DNA of 64,000 nucleotides from Bin87 sp965203195 (GCA_965203195.1 OZ241860.1:3162001-3226000), one strand, 5' to 3'; positions 9,070 to 17,250 are shown, counted from the stretch's first letter. Notes: generated by a model from the sequence alone, not told the origin. Program-made: numbers and translations.

Positions 9070-10482
9070 ATGACCGCATTGAAAACTCTTTCCCGGCGCT
9101 ATCCGCTTTTTGCGGTGGTTGGCGCCGCATTTTTGACGGTGGCGATTTTTCTGGCCTGGCCGCCGGCGACGCACGCCGCCGGGGTTGATCCGGAGACGCA
9201 GTTTGTTCTGAACACTTTCGCATTCCTCATCTGGGGCGCCCTGGTGATGTGGATGTGCGCCGGCTTCACGATGCTGGAGGCCGGTTCCGTCCGCACGAAG
9301 AACGCCTCGATGATTTGTCTGAAGAACATCGGGCTGTACTCGGTTGCGGGCCTGGCGTTCTACTTCGTGGGCTACAACCTGATGTACACGGATGTGTGGC
9401 ACATCATTGGCATACCCAACAACTTGTACGAGTCCTCGGCGGCGGAAAAGGCGCTGCTGGGCGGGGGCGAGGGGCAGCTGGAGGCCGTCCTTGACGGCGG
9501 CTATTCGGTGATGTCCGACTGGTTTTTCCAGATGGTGTTCGTGGCCACGGCGGCGTCCATAGTTTCGGGGGCGCTGGCGGAGCGGGTGCGGATGTGGACG
9601 TTCTTTCTGTTCGTGCTGCTGCTGACGGGGTTCATATACCCTGTGGTGGGGGCGTGGACGTGGGGTGGGGGCTGGCTGTCAGAGTTGGGTTTCGCCGACT
9701 TTGCGGGGTCAACCATCGTGCATAGCACAGGGGGCTGGGCCGCGCTGGCGGGGCTGATTGTGCTGGGGCCGCGTCTGGGGAAGTTCCGGCGGGACGGAAC
9801 GGCGCGGGCCACGCCGCCATCCAATGTGGTGCTGGTGACGCTGGGAGTGTTCATACTCTGGCTGGGATGGTTCGGTTTCAACGGCGGTTCGCAGCTGGCG
9901 CTGGGCAGCGCGCCGGATGTGGTGGCGATGGGCGTGATTCTGGTGAATACCAACCTGGCGGCGGGAGCGGGGGTGATTGCGGCGCTGACCGTGTCGCGTC
10001 CGCTGTTCGGGCGGATTGACCTGATGGTGGGTCTGAACGGAGCGCTGGCGGGGCTGGTAGCGATTACGGCGGCGCCGGATTTCGCGAGCCCGCACTGGCT
10101 GGCGGTGGTCATTGGGGCCATCGGCGGGATTGTGAGTTCCCTGGGGAACAAGATGCTGGAGAAGCTGAAGATTGACGATGTGGTCGGGGCGGTGCCGGTG
10201 CATCTGTTCGCCGGGATCTGGGGGACGCTGGCGGTGTGCATAACGGCGGGCAACATTGTGGACATCGGGCAGCAGCTGTGGGTGCAGGCGGTGGGCATTG
10301 TGGCGATCGGGGCGTTTGTGTTCGTGGTGTCCTTCGGGCTGTGGAAGCTGTTTGCGGTGGTTCCGTTCCTGGGGGTTCGGGTGTCCGAGCAGGTGGAGCG
10401 CCTGGGGCAGGACGCGGCGGAGCTGGGGATGGAAGCCTATCCCGAGTTTGTGCTGATGCCGGAGATGGATGACGAGGATTAG
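9070..10482 (+). CDS. amt: Ammonium transporter (Amt family)
   Basis: 470 residues from the ATG at 9070, chosen because AGGAG lies about ten bases upstream; an in-frame ATG at 9031 lacks a binding site. An N-terminal hydrophobic segment ending THAAG looks like the cleaved leader found in many Amt proteins. Characteristic stretches are MLEAGSVRTKNA near residue 75, DFAGSTIVHSTGGWAAL near residue 215, and a late VPVHLFAGIWGT. This is the pore-forming trimeric NH3/NH4+ channel of the inner membrane. No glnK (PII) gene follows, although one commonly does. Confidence 0.95.
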   Translation: MTALKTLSRRYPLFAVVGAAFLTVAIFLAWPPATHAAGVDPETQFVLNTFAFLIWGALVMWMCAGFTMLEAGSVRTKNASMICLKNIGLYSVAGLAFYFVGYNLMYTDVWHIIGIPNNLYESSAAEKALLGGGEGQLEAVLDGGYSVMSDWFFQMVFVATAASIVSGALAERVRMWTFFLFVLLLTGFIYPVVGAWTWGGGWLSELGFADFAGSTIVHSTGGWAALAGLIVLGPRLGKFRRDGTARATPPSNVVLVTLGVFILWLGWFGFNGGSQLALGSAPDVVAMGVILVNTNLAAGAGVIAALTVSRPLFGRIDLMVGLNGALAGLVAITAAPDFASPHWLAVVIGAIGGIVSSLGNKMLEKLKIDDVVGAVPVHLFAGIWGTLAVCITAGNIVDIGQQLWVQAVGIVAIGAFVFVVSFGLWKLFAVVPFLGVRVSEQVERLGQDAAELGMEAYPEFVLMPEMDDED

Positions 10483-10496
10483 GCGGACAGTCTCTT

Positions 10497-10602
10497 TCGG
10501 GTGGTTCGGGCGCAAATCCGTGGTTGCGGCGCCGGCCGGGGTTCATTGGATGCTTTGGACTCCGGCCGGCGCCGGAACGGCGGGGAATGCTCAACCACCC
10601 GA
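10497..10602. terminator. Nested hairpin downstream of amt
   Basis: Outer 10-bp arms (TCGGGTGGTT at 10497 with AACCACCCGA at 10593) enclose an inner 13-bp stem (10527-10539 with 10562-10574, CGGCGCCGGCCGG). It starts 15 bp after the amt stop. There is no T-run, so intrinsic termination is only a guess; it could equally stabilise the transcript end. Confidence 0.4.
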
Positions 10603-10786
10603 TTGGAAACGCTGCCGGCGGTGCTCCGTCGTTATGGGCATTGCGAACATCGCCGTACCGGGATATTATTTATCCAGGCGGCGGTAGAGTGCTGCCCGGC
10701 CGATTCCGCCCGATGGGACGGCGCAAAGCATAGCGTCGCTTTGAGGGATAATTGCCGGAAAATGAGCAGTGAAAGGAGGAAACCCG

Positions 10787-11032
10787 ATGGAGCCTACCAG
10801 CAAGCGATATGTGGGGTACGAAGTTCGCATACACGCCGGCGTATCTCACCGGGGCATTACCAGCGATCCGGAGCGCCGGTTGGAAGAGCACCGGAGGAAG
10901 TTGGGGCCATCCGCTTATATGCGGATACTGACCTCTCCGATGACATTGCGCGTCGCCCGGCAGTGGGAGAGTTTGCAGGAACGCACGCGCGGCTATCACC
11001 GGGCAAGGCGGCGGGCCGCCGGCAAGGTTTAG
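10787..11032 (+). CDS. Small GIY-YIG-like protein
   Basis: 81 residues with a near-consensus ribosome binding site (AAAGGAGG) six to eight bases before the ATG. The segment RYVGYEVRIHAGVSHRGITSDPERRLEEHRR resembles a short GIY-YIG nuclease core in which the usual GIY/YIG pair and the Rx3[HY] helix are degenerate. Whether it retains nuclease activity cannot be judged. It lies 90 bp upstream of the trypsin-like protease on the same strand. Confidence 0.55.
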   Translation: MEPTSKRYVGYEVRIHAGVSHRGITSDPERRLEEHRRKLGPSAYMRILTSPMTLRVARQWESLQERTRGYHRARRRAAGKV

Positions 11033-11122
11033 GCGCGCCCCGCGCCGGCGCAACGGGAAAATTGTGCGCGGGCATTACCGCGAGGCGTAGCGGCTACACA
11101 ACGACCAGGAGGGAACTACCTT

Positions 11123-11881
11123 ATGGCCCTGTTGCCCCCGGAAGCTCTGGACATCGTCGTCGCTATCGGAAGCAAGGTGGACGATGACGAAACGCAGTGG
11201 ATTGGGACCGGCTTTATCTACGGATTCAAGGAAGCTGAATCCGGCGGCGAGGTTTATCCGTTCCTGGTCACCAACGCGCACGTTCTGGCCGATGATGACA
11301 TTATAGTTATTAAAATGAACCGGGCTGATGCCCTTCCCGCCAATGAATACGCGGTGAACCTGAAAGGCAACCGGGATCACATAACCGTACATCCCGATGG
11401 TTTGGATGTAGCGGTGTTGCCGATGCCGGCCGAATTCTGGAATGTCGATCAAGTGTCGACCAGCGCAGTTTTCGAGGCGGACTCGCTGACTCCCGAAAAG
11501 GCTGGAGAGATTGGCGTTAGCGAAGGGGACGGCGTATTTGCGATAGGATTCCCGCTGGGTTTGGTAGGCTATGAGGACCAGCTGTTTCCTATTGTGAAGC
11601 AGGGTTGCATTGCCCGCATCCGGGACTGGCTGTCCGGGCGCACACGCCATATCCTGATTGACGCCAACATATTCCCCGGCAACAGCGGCGGGCCGGTTTT
11701 CTTGAGGCCGTCGGTCATAGCGATCGGGGGCAGAAGGGCCAACCCTACGCCTTATTTGATAGGGATGGTATCGGGGTACATCCCGTATGAGGATATAGCA
11801 GTCAGCATACAGACGAAGCAGGCAAGGGTAATTTTTGAGGAGAATTCCGGCATCGCGGAAGTTGTACCTAGGTCGTGTTGA
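11123..11881 (+). CDS. Trypsin-like serine protease, 3' end interrupted by IS
   Basis: 252 residues as read, with AGGAGGG upstream. A chymotrypsin-fold protease: catalytic His in TNAHVLADD, Asp in DGLDVAVLP and Ser in FPGNSGGPVF are all present in the right order. No signal peptide is visible, so it is probably cytoplasmic. The last three residues and the stop come from the IS5-family element inserted at 11871. Joining 11870 directly to 12683 (removing the element and one TA copy) continues the frame through SDAIMETVQLAMRS to a TGA at 12751-12753. The native protein would therefore be about 23 residues longer. The catalytic triad is untouched, so the truncated protein may remain active. Confidence 0.85.
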   Translation: MALLPPEALDIVVAIGSKVDDDETQWIGTGFIYGFKEAESGGEVYPFLVTNAHVLADDDIIVIKMNRADALPANEYAVNLKGNRDHITVHPDGLDVAVLPMPAEFWNVDQVSTSAVFEADSLTPEKAGEIGVSEGDGVFAIGFPLGLVGYEDQLFPIVKQGCIARIRDWLSGRTRHILIDANIFPGNSGGPVFLRPSVIAIGGRRANPTPYLIGMVSGYIPYEDIAVSIQTKQARVIFEENSGIAEVVPRSC

Positions 11882-12680
11882 CATTTTGGTGTTATCATTG
11901 CGGCATGGCAAACTTTGAACTGACATCCTACCAATGGGACAAAATCCTCACCTTCCTCCGCAGCCGCCCCGACCTCTACGTCGGCTGTGAAACTGATTGC
12001 CGACGCTTCATCACCGCCGTACTTTGGATTGCCCGCTCCGGCGCCCCTTGGCGAATGCTGCCTGCGGAATACGGCAAATGGAACTCCGTCTACCGACGCT
12101 ATGCCAACTGGTGCGACCGCGGCATCTGGACGGCGCTCCACCAGCACTTGGCCGATGACCCGGACACCGAATACCTCATCATTGACAGTACCATCGTCCG
12201 CGCCCACCCCGACGCCGCTGGCGCCCCTAAAAAGGGGGCGGCCAGGACGCCCAGGCGTTAGGGCGCAGTCGGGGCGGGTTCAGTACCAAAGTGCACATCA
12301 CAGTGGACGGGCTGGGCAATCCTTTGCGTTTTATCCTGACGGGAGGCCAGGAGAACGACATTGCCCAGGCCGAAGCGCTGCTGTCCGGTTATGCCGGCGA
12401 GTATGTGATTGCGGATAAAGGGTACGATGCCCGGTGGCTGCGGGAGTGGATTGCGGAGTTGGGGATGACGCCGGTGATACCGGGCCGTTCCAACCGGAAG
12501 GTAGTGGTGGTGTATGACCCGGACCTGTACGGGGAGCGTCATTTGGTAGAGTGCTTTATTGGCAAGGTGAAGCGCTACCGGCGGGTGTTCACCCGGTTTG
12601 AGAAATTGAGCCGGCGCTACTTGGGGTTTTGGCATTTTGCGGCGGCCCTCATCTGGCTACGCTGAAATGTCAACACGGCC
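11871..12680 (+). mobile_element. IS5-family insertion sequence, complete
   Basis: 810 bp bounded by imperfect 16-bp terminal inverted repeats (GGTCGTGTTGACATTT on the left; the right end reads GGCCGTGTTGACATTT on the other strand). It is flanked by a TA duplication at 11869-11870 and 12681-12682. It encodes one transposase in two overlapping frames. Size, TA target and frameshifted transposase fit the IS427-like part of the IS5 family. Restoration of the host protease frame on removal shows the boundaries are right and the insertion is recent. Confidence 0.92.
11905..12665 (+). CDS. IS5-family transposase via programmed -1 frameshift
   Basis: The first frame runs from the ATG at 11905 to a TAG at 12261 and contains the N-terminal domain and first catalytic Asp (IIDSTIVRAH). 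The second frame, one base back, is open from about 12231 to 12665. It reads QALGRSRGGFSTKVHITVDG, then VIADKGYDA (second Asp) and ERHLVECFIGKVKRYRRV (catalytic Glu). The overlap contains an A5G5 run at 12229-12238, a plausible slippery site for -1 frameshifting. Together the two frames make a full DDE transposase of about 253 residues. The product is inferred to be functional because no other lesion is seen. Confidence 0.88.
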
Positions 12681-12682
12681 TA

Positions 12683-12753
12683 GCGACGCCATTATGGAAA
12701 CGGTTCAACTTGCGATGCGGAGCTTCCAAGGAAGCCTCGGGATCGTGAGGTGA
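12683..12753 (+). other. Displaced 3' end of the trypsin-like protease gene
   Basis: Downstream of the IS and its TA duplication, the codons read in the host frame encode SDAIMETVQLAMRSFQGSLG followed by IVR and a TGA at 12751. This tail has no start of its own and is separated from the protease body by the element. Confidence 0.75.
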
Positions 12754-12882
12754 GGCGCGCGGGGGAGGATGCGACTGTTCCGGTGGAATGCATTCGGCAA
12801 AAAACGCAGGGCCCTGGCAAAGTCATTTAAGACAGACAGCGCACCCGAGCCATATTACCGGGCAACACGGGGTCTTCGGCGG

Positions 12883-14193
12883 TTATATGGCGCCTTCGGC
12901 GGCCAGGGTTTGGAGCTGGGCGGGGGTGAGGCCGGCCAGGGTGGTGAGGATTTCGGCGTTGTGCTGGCCCAGGGTGGGGGGCGTTGCGGTTTCGGGCGGG
13001 CGGCAGGCGGGTAGATGCAGGGGCGTGGCCAGGGAACGGAAAACGCCGCCGAGGGTGTCGCCGGTGTCCACATACATATCCCGCGCCGCCAGTTGGGGGC
13101 AGTCGGCCAAGTCGGCCACGCTCTGGGCTACGCCCATTGAGAAGCCGATTTCAGTCAGCCGCCCGGCTACTTCCCACTTGGGGCGCCGGGATGACCATTC
13201 CTCAATGGCGGGTATCATCCGCGTAAAGACGAAATCGGCGTCGGGGAACTGCTCCAGGTAGCGGGGATCCCGGGCGGGCAGGTCGGGGCGGCCCACGAGT
13301 TCCCACAGGTCGGCCAGTCTTTGGGGGCTGCGGACGCCGGCCATTACGACATAGCCGTCGGCAGCGCGCAGGGCCAGTCCCGCGCCCAGGGTGGCTTCGG
13401 GCGTGCGACCCGGAGCGCGGCCGGTGGCTTGGTAGGCGTTCATATTGCTGATGATGTGGGCGGCCATGCATTCGTACATTGCCACGTCCAGATGCTGGCC
13501 GCGGCCCGACTGGCGGCGGGTTTCCAGGGCCAGGACGATGCCCAGGGCGGCCCAGACGCCGGGGATGGAGTCGCCGATGTTGTCGCCCACGGCCTGGGGC
13601 GGGCCGCCGGGGGCGCCGGTGATGTCCATCCAGCCGGACATGGCCTGGATGGCGAGGTTATTGGCCGGCCAGCGGGAGTAGGGGCCGCGCCGGCCGGCGT
13701 CGGCGCTGTCGCCGTAGCCGGTGATTTCGGCGTAAATCAGGCGGGGATTGATGGTTTGCAGATGGTCGTAGCCGAGGCCCAGGCGGCGGAAAGCGCCCGG
13801 CCCCCAGTTGTCCAGCAGGACATCGGAGTGGGCGACGAGGCGCTCAAAGGCGGCCTTGCACAGGGGATGGCGCAAGTCCAGGGCGACGGATTTTTTGTTG
13901 CGGTTGACACCGAGGAAGCGGCTGCTGACCGGGGCGGGGGCAGGGGTGGCGGGGTTGTCGTTGGCGTCGTCGCTGTCGCCATCGTCGAGGCGGGCGGCGG
14001 CGATGAAGGGGCCGCGGGCGCGGGCCAGGTCGCCGGAGCCGGGGCGTTCAATTTTGATGACCTCGGCGCCCATATCGGCGAGGATGAGGGAGCAGAAAGG
14101 GCCGGCCACGATGTGGGTGGCGTCCAGCACGCGGATGCCGGCCAGGGGGCGGGGGAGGAGGTCGGGGGGCGCTGCGGGGGCGGTGTCGGGCAT
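12883..14193 (-). CDS. CaiB/BaiF family III CoA-transferase
   Basis: 436 residues from the ATG at 14193, preferred over an upstream in-frame ATG because AAAGGAT lies before it. The family signature is clear: PLAGIRVLDATHIVAGPFCS, ADMGAEVIKIERPGSGD with the catalytic Asp region, NRNKKSVALDLRHP, and LIYAEITGYGDSADAGRRGPY. These enzymes move CoA between carboxylic acids, but the substrate is unknown. It stands alone, so no pathway can be assigned. A ~17-residue DDGDSDDANDNPATPAP insertion near residue 75 is unusual for the family. Confidence 0.92.
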   Translation of the reverse strand: MPDTAPAAPPDLLPRPLAGIRVLDATHIVAGPFCSLILADMGAEVIKIERPGSGDLARARGPFIAAARLDDGDSDDANDNPATPAPAPVSSRFLGVNRNKKSVALDLRHPLCKAAFERLVAHSDVLLDNWGPGAFRRLGLGYDHLQTINPRLIYAEITGYGDSADAGRRGPYSRWPANNLAIQAMSGWMDITGAPGGPPQAVGDNIGDSIPGVWAALGIVLALETRRQSGRGQHLDVAMYECMAAHIISNMNAYQATGRAPGRTPEATLGAGLALRAADGYVVMAGVRSPQRLADLWELVGRPDLPARDPRYLEQFPDADFVFTRMIPAIEEWSSRRPKWEVAGRLTEIGFSMGVAQSVADLADCPQLAARDMYVDTGDTLGGVFRSLATPLHLPACRPPETATPPTLGQHNAEILTTLAGLTPAQLQTLAAEGAI

Positions 14194-14307
14194 ATCGGTT
14201 ATCCTTTGGCGGGCCGGGCCGGTGGCAGCCGGGTCGAGGCCGGGGGTAGGCAAGGTTTGCTGGCCGGGGGCTACCGAATGATGATGGGGAAAGGGGGGCG
14301 CCCGGCG

Positions 14308-14901
14308 TCAAGGGGTCAGCAGGCGTTCCAGTTCGCGGCAGAAGCGGTTGAAGGATGGGGAGCGGCGGTGGGTCAGAGGGACGTCAATCATAGTTGAGAA
14401 GGAGGGCTGGTGTCTGGTTTCCCGATAAGCGCCGCCGGCGAGGTGACGCCTGACCCAGCCTTTGGCGTCCCGGATGGCGGCGATGTTGTCCGGCGGCTTG
14501 GGCGGGGAGTCGGTGCCAATGCGGTTGGCAATGGCCGCGGCACTGGCGATGAACCAGCTTTCGTACTCCCGGTCGGCGATGTTGACGGATAGGGGGTTAT
14601 TCGGGAATCGGGCTGCCAACCGTTGGCGCAGCTGCGGGCCGAGTTCAGCGGGGCAGTCGTCATCGGCGTCCAGCAGGACCAGCAAACGGGCGGCAGGGCC
14701 GGCTTTCAGGAGGGCTATTTCGGCGTAGCGTTCCAGTTCCTCCGGCCGGTTCACCAGCGAGCCCCAATGCGCGCGATAGGGCGGCATAATTTTCGGATAA
14801 ACGGCGCCGCCACTGCTCTCGATTATTCTGTAAATTAGCGGGCGGAGCGCCTTTACCTCCCCGTGTCCCTCGACTATGGGCGCAAGTACTGGCGGCGTCA
14901 T
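14308..14901 (-). CDS. DUF4276 TOPRIM-like protein
   Basis: 197 residues. The start at 14901 is set by an ATGA overlap with the stop of the upstream ATPase gene, which implies translational coupling. Motifs match the TOPRIM fold: PIVEGHGEVKAL (catalytic Glu) at the N-terminus, LLVLLDADDDCP (DxD) near residue 75, and IADREYESWFIA. TOPRIM proteins cut or religate nucleic acids with Mg2+. ATPase/TOPRIM pairs such as OLD-like and PARIS-type systems act in phage defence, so a nuclease effector controlled by the ATPase is the likeliest role. Nuclease activity is inference. Confidence 0.8.
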   Translation of the reverse strand: MTPPVLAPIVEGHGEVKALRPLIYRIIESSGGAVYPKIMPPYRAHWGSLVNRPEELERYAEIALLKAGPAARLLVLLDADDDCPAELGPQLRQRLAARFPNNPLSVNIADREYESWFIASAAAIANRIGTDSPPKPPDNIAAIRDAKGWVRRHLAGGAYRETRHQPSFSTMIDVPLTHRRSPSFNRFCRELERLLTP

Positions 14902-16115
14902 TGAGAACATCCGGTATTGGGGAGAAAACACTGGGGGTAAAACGCCCGGTCAGTGGGGGAAAGCCTATCCTGGCGCAACAGTTCGCCTGGCGTTGCCAGT
15001 CGCTTGCGCAGTATTTGTTGGCTGCTTTCGGAAATTGGCGCAATTTCGGTCTTGCCGGCTACCATATCCACCGTCACGATGGCGTCGGGCGGAACCTCTT
15101 TGCGGTGGAGCAGGTCGGGGCTATGGGTAGTGACCAGCACCTGGGTGCGGTCGGCGCCGTCGTTCAGCGCATCCCAGAGGCCGCCGGCGGCCGCCGGGTG
15201 CAGAGCGGTTTCGGGTTCCTCAATGCCGACCAGGGACGGCGGGGTATCGCCGCCCTGCAACAGCGCAGTCAGCACGGCCAGGGCGCGCAGGGCGCCGTCG
15301 GACATATTGACTGCCGTGAATTCCAGTGGAGTATCCGAGCCGACGGCTTGCTGCACGAACCGTATGGTCTCCAGATTTACCGTCGGTATTTGGATGCGGT
15401 TGATGGACTCAATTTCCGGGACCACATTGCGCATATATTGCTGAATCCAGTTGAAACTTGTCGGGTCGGTTATCTCCATTTGACCCAATACGCCGGCCAG
15501 GTTGTGGCCGTCGGAGATGCGCAGAATATTGTCGCAATCCGGGGGCTGGGGACGGCGCATTGCGTCGAGGTCAAATTTGTAGAAATTCATGCCGGTCAGG
15601 GCGTCATAGACGGGCCGGAACGCGTCCAAATTGCTGGCGTTGATCAGGAAAAGGCGACCGGCAGACAAGCGCGGCAGTTTTGCAGGGAGGTTGGTATCAG
15701 TGATTTTCCCGTTTTCGGCCGTAAAGTGAACCGGGCTGCCGGCGCCGTCAACGGGCGCAACGGCGCAGATTTCGCGGCGGACTGTGACGGAACCGTTATC
15801 CGGCGCCGCGATTTCAAAGCAGTAGCGGCCCCGCTGCGTTCCGTCATTGAGGAGGAAATGCAGGTCTATGGAGAAATTGTCCGGATGTACTGTAGAACGG
15901 CGCATTACCTCGGTGATGCCGCCGCGCTCCCACAGGGCTTTGCGCAACGGGCCGCACAGGGCGTCGCGGGTGAAGGCTAACGCGTCCAGGAAGTTGCTTT
16001 TGCCGGCGGCGTTGGGGCCGACGAGGATGGCCAGCGGGCCCAGTTCGACGTCGCAGCGGGCGATGCTTTTGTAGTTCCGCAGTTTGACGCGGGTTAGGAA
16101 CGGCGGCCTGGACAT
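14898..16115 (-). CDS. AAA (SMC/RecF/OLD-like) ATPase
   Basis: 405 residues starting at the ATG at 16115, with GGAG upstream. N-terminal LRNYKSIA precedes a Walker A (VGPNAAGKSNFLDAL, about residues 32-46). The C-terminal half has the DGALRALAVLTALL signature region, Walker B GIEEPETALHP and the switch TTHSPDLL. This is the AAA_15/21 ATPase type. It overlaps the DUF4276 gene by four bases, forming a two-gene unit. By analogy with OLD and PARIS systems it would be the sensor/regulator of the TOPRIM partner. A 162-bp MITE-like element lies 69 bp upstream of its start. Confidence 0.88.
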   Translation of the reverse strand: MSRPPFLTRVKLRNYKSIARCDVELGPLAILVGPNAAGKSNFLDALAFTRDALCGPLRKALWERGGITEVMRRSTVHPDNFSIDLHFLLNDGTQRGRYCFEIAAPDNGSVTVRREICAVAPVDGAGSPVHFTAENGKITDTNLPAKLPRLSAGRLFLINASNLDAFRPVYDALTGMNFYKFDLDAMRRPQPPDCDNILRISDGHNLAGVLGQMEITDPTSFNWIQQYMRNVVPEIESINRIQIPTVNLETIRFVQQAVGSDTPLEFTAVNMSDGALRALAVLTALLQGGDTPPSLVGIEEPETALHPAAAGGLWDALNDGADRTQVLVTTHSPDLLHRKEVPPDAIVTVDMVAGKTEIAPISESSQQILRKRLATPGELLRQDRLSPTDRAFYPQCFLPNTGCSQ

Positions 16116-16183
16116 TTTCTCATCTCCGTGTCGTTATTCTAACTGTGGCGCGGCGCTGATGCAAGGGCGAGGGGCGTGCCGGT

Positions 16184-16345
16184 CAGGGCTATCGCATATG
16201 GATTTTTTCTCTGGTCGTCTTGCCGATATACCGGATTCCAGAAGCAACAATGTAGCTGCATTCGTAGCCGAATTACGAATTCAGTCGTGGCTGTCCGCTA
16301 AAATCAGGCCCATATCAAGCGAATCTCTCCATATGCGATAGCCCT
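16184..16345. mobile_element. MITE-like element with 18-bp perfect TIRs
   Basis: AGGGCTATCGCATATGGA at 16185-16202 is repeated in perfect inverted orientation at 16328-16345. The 10-bp sequence GCGTGCCGGT occurs directly outside both ends (16174-16183 and 16346-16355), as a target-site duplication would. The 125-bp interior is clearly more AT-rich than its surroundings and has no coding frame of its own. It is a small non-autonomous transposon by structure; the mobilising family is unknown. Confidence 0.8.
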
Positions 16346-16416
16346 GCGTGCCGGTGGGCGGCGTGACAAGGATGATGCTGCCAGTACGCCAGGCAATTTT
16401 CCCGCATAGCGTTGAC

Positions 16417-16445
16417 TTGCAATTTGGCCTACGCTCTTTTATGAT
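16417..16445 (+). promoter_or_regulatory. Sigma-70-type promoter
   Basis: TTGCAA at 16417-16422, a 17-base spacer, then TATGAT at 16440-16445, in a locally AT-rich stretch. It is placed to drive the gene at 16572 with a leader of roughly 115 nt. Confidence 0.55.
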
Positions 16446-16470
16446 TAGAGTGGTCATTGCGGACGCAGGG

Positions 16471-16516
16471 CGGCAGTCGCCGACGTTGGCGGCGTTAGCG
16501 TCGGCCTCGACTGCCG
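16471..16516 (+). promoter_or_regulatory. Strong hairpin in the 5' leader
   Basis: CGGCAGTC + GCCGACG (16471-16485) pairs with CGTCGGC (16499-16505) and GACTGCCG (16509-16516): 15 bp with a 3-nt bulge and a 13-nt loop. It lies between the promoter at 16417 and the ribosome binding site before 16572, so it should form in the leader RNA. No known riboswitch class is recognised. Confidence 0.5.
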
Positions 16517-16571
16517 CACCCACTGCGACCGCGCTGATGACGCCAAATTTTCCAGGAGGATAGCCACTCTG

Positions 16572-17231
16572 ATGACGACGCAAAGCCGTGCGAAGCCGGC
16601 TTTCGTTTCCCAATACGTTGGGATTGATTCCCACCTCACCGAGCGCAACGGCTCCACCGAGCAGGTGTATGGCATCGCTGCGGAGAGACCGGCGGGCCGC
16701 AAGCTGGCGCAGGACATCGCCGAACACTGCAACCAGCTGGCCTCGGACGGCTACGAAGTTGTTTCCATTTTCCCGCTGACCAGCGGACGGACTGTGGAAG
16801 CGTCTGCGGAAGCTGCTGAGCGCGTGGGAGGGCGTACGTACACCCGTCGGGAAGAAATTCAGCAGGATGACGCGAACCCCTGGTATGGCAAGCGCTATGA
16901 AGATAAGCACTACGTGGACACGAGCGTAGGCTACAGCGTAACCGACGGCGTGATTATCGTCGCCCGGCTGTGCAAGACCGCACATACCCATAAACCCATA
17001 GCGTCTAACGCCGCAGGCGCGATGGGGCAGCACGATGTTCCAGGAGAGAACACCATGGCTAAAAAGGATTTCACTATCCAGCGCGGCGGCCGTATGGAAC
17101 GCACCGTCGTTGGGAAAGACGGACACATACATCACCCGCCCGCGGAAAAGCAGGGGAAGGACGGTCACTTTACCGACGAGGGGCAGTACCGCCGCGCCAT
17201 TGAGCGGGCCGTCGCGGAAAACCAGCGCTGA
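16572..17231 (+). CDS. GYSVTDG-motif protein (DUF4177-like) fused to a short downstream frame
   Basis: 219 residues. The first ~133 residues are homologous along their length to the protein at 17360. Shared landmarks are the N-terminal PAFVSQYVGIDSHLT / PAYTTRFVYADTMLS, the centre GYEVVSIFPLTSGR / GYEVISIAPIVSGR, and the end GYSVTDGVIIVARL / GYSVTDGLIVTGRL. The 'GYEVxSI...VxxxR' pattern resembles DUF4177-type small proteins; function unknown. Where the paralogue stops, this frame continues through a non-homologous linker into MAKKDFTIQRGG, which has its own ribosome binding site. This suggests loss of an ancestral stop codon. The gene has a promoter and a structured leader upstream. Confidence 0.65.
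   Translation: MTTQSRAKPAFVSQYVGIDSHLTERNGSTEQVYGIAAERPAGRKLAQDIAEHCNQLASDGYEVVSIFPLTSGRTVEASAEAAERVGGRTYTRREEIQQDDANPWYGKRYEDKHYVDTSVGYSVTDGVIIVARLCKTAHTHKPIASNAAGAMGQHDVPGENTMAKKDFTIQRGGRMERTVVGKDGHIHHPPAEKQGKDGHFTDEGQYRRAIERAVAENQR
17055..17231 (+). CDS. Possible separate 58-residue protein (internal start)
   Basis: In-frame ATG at 17055 preceded by CCAGGAGAGAACACC, a good ribosome binding site. The product would be 58 residues, basic and hydrophilic (MAKKDFTIQRGG ... HFTDEGQYRRAIERAVAE), with a HIHHPP segment. It is listed as an alternative to reading these codons only as the tail of the 16572 protein. The upstream paralogue boundary supports an originally independent gene. No family recognised. 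Confidence 0.45.
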   Translation: MAKKDFTIQRGGRMERTVVGKDGHIHHPPAEKQGKDGHFTDEGQYRRAIERAVAENQR

Positions 17232-17250
17232 CCGCGCCGACCCGGTTCCC

